Shown piece after piece: positions 62,774 to 64,000 of a DNA stretch of 64,000 nt. Each line of letters starts with the position of its first letter. Within the stretch, counting starts at the first letter, position 1. Origin of the DNA: Nyssa sinensis (Eukaryota > Streptophyta > Magnoliopsida > Cornales > Nyssaceae); NCBI GenBank assembly GCA_008638375.1, contig CM018052.1, positions 31,380,239 through 31,444,238 on the forward strand. The letters are read 5' to 3'. A program made the position numbers and the translations under genes. A model generated the notes under the pieces. That model was not told where the DNA came from, ran no database searches, and was given only the letters and a program-made list of their open reading frames with translations.

Positions 62774-63373
62774 TGATATACCATAAAGCGACCAGCCAAT
62801 CTCCATGAGACACGTGTAGGGTCAAACCTACCAAACTCAATCCGCCCGAGCTTACTCAGCAATGTATCCTTCAGAACTCGTTTATCTAGAGCGGGTTAAT
62901 TATGCAGAGCAGTCTTACGCATCTATCCTTCAGAACTTACAGGCCCGAACTCAAGGCCTTCAGTTTATTCCCCATGCTTCAGAGCTCATCACCGCCCTAA
63001 GCGGCCTACCGAGCAGAAGATAAGGAAACAGTATCCAACAGGGAAACTACTGTACACGGATATCTCTCAAGCGCAAGGTTCAACAAGGTAACTACCGATT
63101 CTCCGATGATCAAATCCCTATATCAACGGCTCCAAATCCTAATCAACTTAGGATCGCCATTGCCTATAAATTAAACCTTAAGGTACGCTTTACACTCATG
63201 CTCATTATTTGGCTTACATTATAGTCTTTCAATTCAGTTTATTGACTTAAGCATCGGAGTGGCTACCGCCAGAGCCCTTACGGTGGCCCTCTGATTCCTT
63301 TTCTTTGAGTATTCTTCAGGCAGCGGAGTTCGGAGCCCGATCGATCTCGTTCGAGCCAAAAAGTGCAACATCA
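62774..63373 (+). repeat. 5' LTR of a Ty3/gypsy-like element
   Basis: 600 bp from TGATATACC to AACATCA, with ends forming the inverted tetramer TGAT..ATCA. It is followed by 'tttggcgtcatctgtaggga' (63375-63394), a diverged form of the TTTGGCGCCGTCTGTGGGAA junction common in plant gypsy elements. A TATA-like 'cctataaatta' lies near 63165. Confidence 0.65.
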
Positions 63374-63463
63374 GTTTGGCGTCATCTGTAGGGAGCGACT
63401 ATCTTCCCTTCCACCTAGTGCTCTACTTACCAGTAGATTCGTCTTCTTTCTCACTAGAAGATC

Positions 63464-64000
63464 ATGGCGCCCCAATCTCCGTCCAAGAAGAAATACTCCA
63501 AATCCTCAAAACCCCCAACGCCGACAACCAGCCGGAAGAGGAAAGGGACGAACGACCAATCCTGCACAGCAAACAACTGACACTATGCGGCAAGAGCTTG
63601 ATTCAATCAAGCGACACAACTAGTTAGTACAAGAGCAGCTTCTGGCCATGTCCAGGACTCTGGCAAGTCTAACTCAGAATTGAGAGACAAATCCACCTGT
63701 CAACACTGTAGCGCAGAGGACACAACCTCTTGTTACTACCATGGGTGGAGGACCCCAGGAAGAAATGAACCGTAACCAATCGATACAACCCCAAGGTGTT
63801 ACCCACCTCAACAGGGATCCTCAGCCATCAGCCGCCGCAGGCAAAGGAATACCAGCCTTCGTTCCGGATATGTATTACCGAAGTACTACTAGGGTTCCCA
63901 CCCCGGGGGCTTCTTGAGCAAACCTAGTACCTCCAGAGCCCCAACCTTATACGGGCCCAATTCCTTCAGCTCAGGAGTGCCAGAACCCTCCTCCATCTAC
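63464..64000 (+). pseudogene. start of gypsy-like gag, runs off the window
   Basis: After the LTR, short ORFs are rich in Pro, Lys, Arg and Gln (..TMRQELDSIKRHN stop LVQEQLLAMSRTLASL stop ..). This resembles the N-terminal gag region of plant Ty3/gypsy elements. Stops at 63621-63623 and 63681-63683 break the frame. The rest of the element lies beyond the window. Confidence 0.5.

Overview
The window is AT-rich nuclear DNA of a flowering plant, most likely a eudicot. This rests on plant F-box/LRR/FBD genes with introns, an AGD5-type ARF-GAP fragment, Ty1/copia elements primed by initiator-tRNA-Met, hAT-type and foldback MITEs, and many microsatellites. The species cannot be named from the sequence. 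There are few intact genes. Most of the window is duplicated, broken or transposon-derived.

Region by region. 1-5.0 kb and 13.4-19.8 kb are two diverged copies (A and B) of one segment, and 48.0-49.9 kb is a shorter third copy (C). Each carries, on the minus strand, a small two-exon gene for an unrecognised basic-N-terminus membrane protein. B and C look intact and A is broken. From 18.8 to 26.2 kb lies a tandem array of about 3-kb units containing foldback MITEs. Parts of 6.7-11.9 kb recur inverted at 54.3-62.6 kb. hAT-type insertions in one copy of each duplication can be read against an empty site in the other.

Three F-box/LRR/FBD genes of one family lie on the plus strand, and all are broken. 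Copy 1 (12.1-12.8 kb) has only its 5' part and a stop in the F-box. Copy 2 (33.3-36.6 kb) has only its 3' part. Copy 3 (38.2-46.9 kb) was split by a young copia element at 38.7-43.6 kb. A fragment of an AGD5-like ARF-GAP gene, introns included, sits at 27.8-28.2 kb.

Three Ty1/copia elements are present: 28.9-33.3 kb (plus, no 5' LTR), 38.7-43.6 kb (plus, two LTRs and a TGGAC target duplication) and 54.8-59.7 kb (minus, 5' LTR truncated). All have in-frame stops, mostly of the kind expected from C-to-T change on one strand or the other. Other relics are a LINE ORF2 fragment in an F-box intron, a probable long LTR at 50.3-53.7 kb, related Ty3/gypsy-like LTR relics at 8.3-8.9 and 53.7-54.1 kb, and a gypsy-type LTR with the start of gag running off the right edge.

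The only genes I would expect to be expressed as proteins are membrane-protein copies B and C. A truncated F-box-only protein from copy 3 is possible. Repeat boundaries were placed by eye and may be off by several bases.
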